Part shown: piece by piece, positions 62,493 through 64,000 of the stretch
Numbering within the stretch: the first letter of the stretch is position 1
Layout of the letters: each line of letters starts with the position of its first letter
NCBI RefSeq assembly: GCF_000091305.1
Contig: NC_013929.1
Span: 4,836,001-4,900,000 of the forward strand
DNA: 64,000 nucleotides
Reading direction: 5' to 3'
DNA from: Streptomyces scabiei 87.22
GTDB lineage: Bacteria > Actinomycetota > Actinomycetes > Streptomycetales > Streptomycetaceae
The notes under the pieces: model-generated
Database searches by the model: none
What the model saw: the letters and a program-made list of their open reading frames with translations, nothing else
What the model was told of the DNA's origin: nothing
Position numbers and translations under genes: made by a program

Positions 62493-62520
62493 GAAGCCCC
62501 AGGGCGATGCCTGGGGCTTC
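62493..62520 (-). terminator. terminator after the GH30 gene
   Basis: GAAGCCCCAGG pairs perfectly with CCTGGGGCTTC around a 6-base loop, followed on the minus strand by TTCGTG. A second hairpin (GCCCGGCGCG with CGCGCCGGGC) lies at 62449-62470. Together they isolate the galactanase gene from the next one. Confidence 0.85.
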
Positions 62521-62554
62521 CTCATGGGCCGTGGACGCGGTCCCGGGCCGTCGC

Positions 62555-64000
62555 CTACGACGCCGGCGTCACGTCCGTCAGCTTCCAGCGCTGGTTGGTG
62601 CCCGAGTTGGGGATCCACAGGCCCACGCCCGCGCCGTCGTTCGTGGACTGGCCGCCGACGTCGGCGAGCTGGCCGGTGGCCGTGTTGACCAGGGTCCAGG
62701 TGGAGTCTCCGGTGCTGGAGAGGATCCACTGGGTGGCGGTGTCACGGGCGCCCGTGTCCGGTTCGGCGACCAGGGAGCCGCCCCGGACCGCCAGGCGCTT
62801 GTGGGAGGCCGCCTCGGTCAGGACGTAGCGGGTGCGGTTGCCCGTCGGGCCGGTGCCGACGCGGTCCAGGGTCCACCGCTGGGCGGCCGTGGCGGCGTTC
62901 GGGTTCTTGATGACCAGGCTCTTGCCGTCGGCGGCGAGGGCGAGGTTCTTGCCGCTCTGGACGCCGTTGAGGGTGTAGGTGTGGTCGTCCTGCAGCTCGG
63001 CGGCGGAGGCGGCGACGCCCGAGACGCTGCTGATCAGGAACGACGTCACCGACTGGGCCGGGACCGTGATCGTGGCCTTCTTGTCCCGGACGTCCACGGC
63101 CTTCTGGCGGACCAGCTTGCCGGAGGCGTCCGTCACCACCGGGGTGACCCGTGCGTGCTTGCCGACGTCACCGAAGCGGGAGAGGTCGAGCGTCACCGCG
63201 CGCGGGGCCGTCGTGCTGTTGACGTGGACGACCGTCGCCTTCTTGCCCTTCTTCGCGACCGCGGCCGTGCTCGACTTGTCGTCGGTCTTGATCAGGCGGT
63301 CGCCCGGCTTGATGTAGTGCGTGAAGTTACGGGCCGTGTCGAACTTGGTGTTCGTGTAGATGGGGCACGACTTCAGCGTGTCCGACGACTTGCACGAGAA
63401 CGACATCTGGATGGAGCCCCAGTTGCCGCCCTTCGCGGACTCGCCGCCCGGCTTCATGTTGTCGTAGTCCTCGACCGGCTGCCAGAACACCCAGGCCTGG
63501 GGCTCCAGTTCGCGCAGGTCGTCGACCATCTGCTGGGCGAGGCCCAGGCCGGGGCGCATGTCGGTGAAGCTCTGGCCGTCGCCCCAGTCGCCCTCGACCT
63601 CGCTCATCCACAGCGGCTTGTCGGCGGCCTTGGCGAGGTCACGGACCATGGTGCGCTGGCCGGTGCCGTAGGTGTGGACGTTCATCTGGCCGACGAGGTC
63701 GCGGACCTCCTTGGGGTAGGAGTTCCAGTTCGTGGCGAAGATGGACGGGTTGGTCTCGTCCATCGCGGAGATCTCCGCGTCCGAACGGGACTTCTTCAGG
63801 ACCGGGGCGAGCGCCTTGATGACCTTCTGCTGCAGCTCCGGGCCGATGTGCGCGCCCTCCTGGCGGCCGCCGGTCGGCTGGCCGTCGGCGCCGAGCTTGG
63901 TGCCCCAGTAGTTGGTGTTCGGCTCGTTGAAGGGGTCGAGGGTGTCGACCTTGATGTGGTGGGCCTTCTCCAGGCGCTCGGTGGCGCCGACCAGGTACTT
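62555..64000 (-). CDS. GH30-type galactanase with C-terminal ricin domain (partial, enters from the right edge)
   Basis: This is the C-terminal 481 residues of a secreted glycoside hydrolase. DTLDPFNEPNTNYWG holds the acid/base glutamate and PLWMSEVEGDWGDG the nucleophile glutamate of the GH30 family (endo-beta-1,6-galactanase-like). The catalytic barrel is followed by a beta-sandwich (TVVHVNSTTAPRAVTLDLSRF) and a ricin-type lectin domain with QRWTLDRVG and NQRWKL. The N-terminus and signal peptide are outside the window. Ricin domains at both ends of this window suggest a common strategy for plant polysaccharide binding. Confidence 0.88.
   Translation of the reverse strand, partial: KYLVGATERLEKAHHIKVDTLDPFNEPNTNYWGTKLGADGQPTGGRQEGAHIGPELQQKVIKALAPVLKKSRSDAEISAMDETNPSIFATNWNSYPKEVRDLVGQMNVHTYGTGQRTMVRDLAKAADKPLWMSEVEGDWGDGQSFTDMRPGLGLAQQMVDDLRELEPQAWVFWQPVEDYDNMKPGGESAKGGNWGSIQMSFSCKSSDTLKSCPIYTNTKFDTARNFTHYIKPGDRLIKTDDKSSTAAVAKKGKKATVVHVNSTTAPRAVTLDLSRFGDVGKHARVTPVVTDASGKLVRQKAVDVRDKKATITVPAQSVTSFLISSVSGVAASAAELQDDHTYTLNGVQSGKNLALAADGKSLVIKNPNAATAAQRWTLDRVGTGPTGNRTRYVLTEAASHKRLAVRGGSLVAEPDTGARDTATQWILSSTGDSTWTLVNTATGQLADVGGQSTNDGAGVGLWIPNSGTNQRWKLTDVTPAS

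Noticed and set aside
1..64000. tRNA or rRNA genes
   Set aside because: Neither strand showed a recognisable tRNA T-loop/anticodon arrangement or rRNA segment by eye; a tRNAscan-type search would settle this.

Overview
This window is a piece of a Streptomyces (or close relative) chromosome. It has very high GC with strong third-position GC, GTG starts, lipobox lipoproteins, a complete whiE-type spore-pigment polyketide operon, a SpoIIE-type regulatory phosphatase, a HelR-type RNA polymerase recycling ATPase and many secreted carbohydrate-active enzymes. No rRNA, tRNA or CRISPR array was recognised.

Layout, left to right. 1-4.5 kb: a molybdate module (modA-modB-modC with ATGA/GTGA overlaps, then a two-domain Mop molbindin), divergent from a molybdopterin oxidoreductase broken by a one-base deletion. 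4.5-6 kb: decayed exporter genes (FtsX-type permease split by a 20-bp tandem duplication, MFS stub). 6.2-8.9 kb: secreted ricin-lectin/GH74 xyloglucanase behind a large hairpin. 9-13.3 kb: an acyltransferase-like membrane protein and a translationally coupled pair, a membrane Ser/Thr kinase plus a membrane protein carrying about twelve TVRxG repeats. 13.4-18.5 kb: small housekeeping and hypothetical genes, an orphan sugar-binding lipoprotein, a MerR-type regulator with a leader hairpin, and a secreted polysaccharide deacetylase. 18.9-22.1 kb: a xylose-type ABC importer (binding protein, ATPase, permease). 22.3-25.6 kb: a TetR regulator divergent from a patatin lipase and a Baeyer-Villiger-type monooxygenase, with a palindrome over the shared promoter.

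26.2-34.9 kb is the spore-pigment type II PKS region: FAD hydroxylase, SchA/CurD-like protein, cupin, KS-alpha, chain-length factor, ACP, aromatase/cyclase and TcmI-like cyclase, with a convergent O-methyltransferase. 35-45.9 kb holds envelope and signalling genes (beta-helix protein, YihY/BrkB, serine hydrolase, a TTA-containing membrane protein, a PAS/GAF/PP2C/HATPase regulator, an amino-acid permease). 46-50.3 kb: a cold-shock protein with a hairpin leader, a DEAD-box helicase, a TerB protein and a PBP4-type D-Ala-D-Ala carboxypeptidase. 50.5-53.5 kb: VOC protein, alpha/beta hydrolase and a CBM/pectate-lyase with a LacI-type operator.

54.5-57.1 kb: helR behind an almost certain rifamycin-associated element (RAE). 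57.2-59.8 kb: small protein, SLOG-like protein, BASS symporter and GNAT acetyltransferase. 59.8-60.8 kb is a scar of broken genes (IS110 transposase end, GntR effector domain, a frameshifted small gene). 61.4-62.1 kb: a vapBC-type toxin-antitoxin pair with a 27-bp palindrome. The window ends inside a GH30-type galactanase with a ricin domain. The least explained feature is the kinase/TVR-repeat membrane pair, whose outer domains look related; helR plus RAE is the best supported regulatory story.
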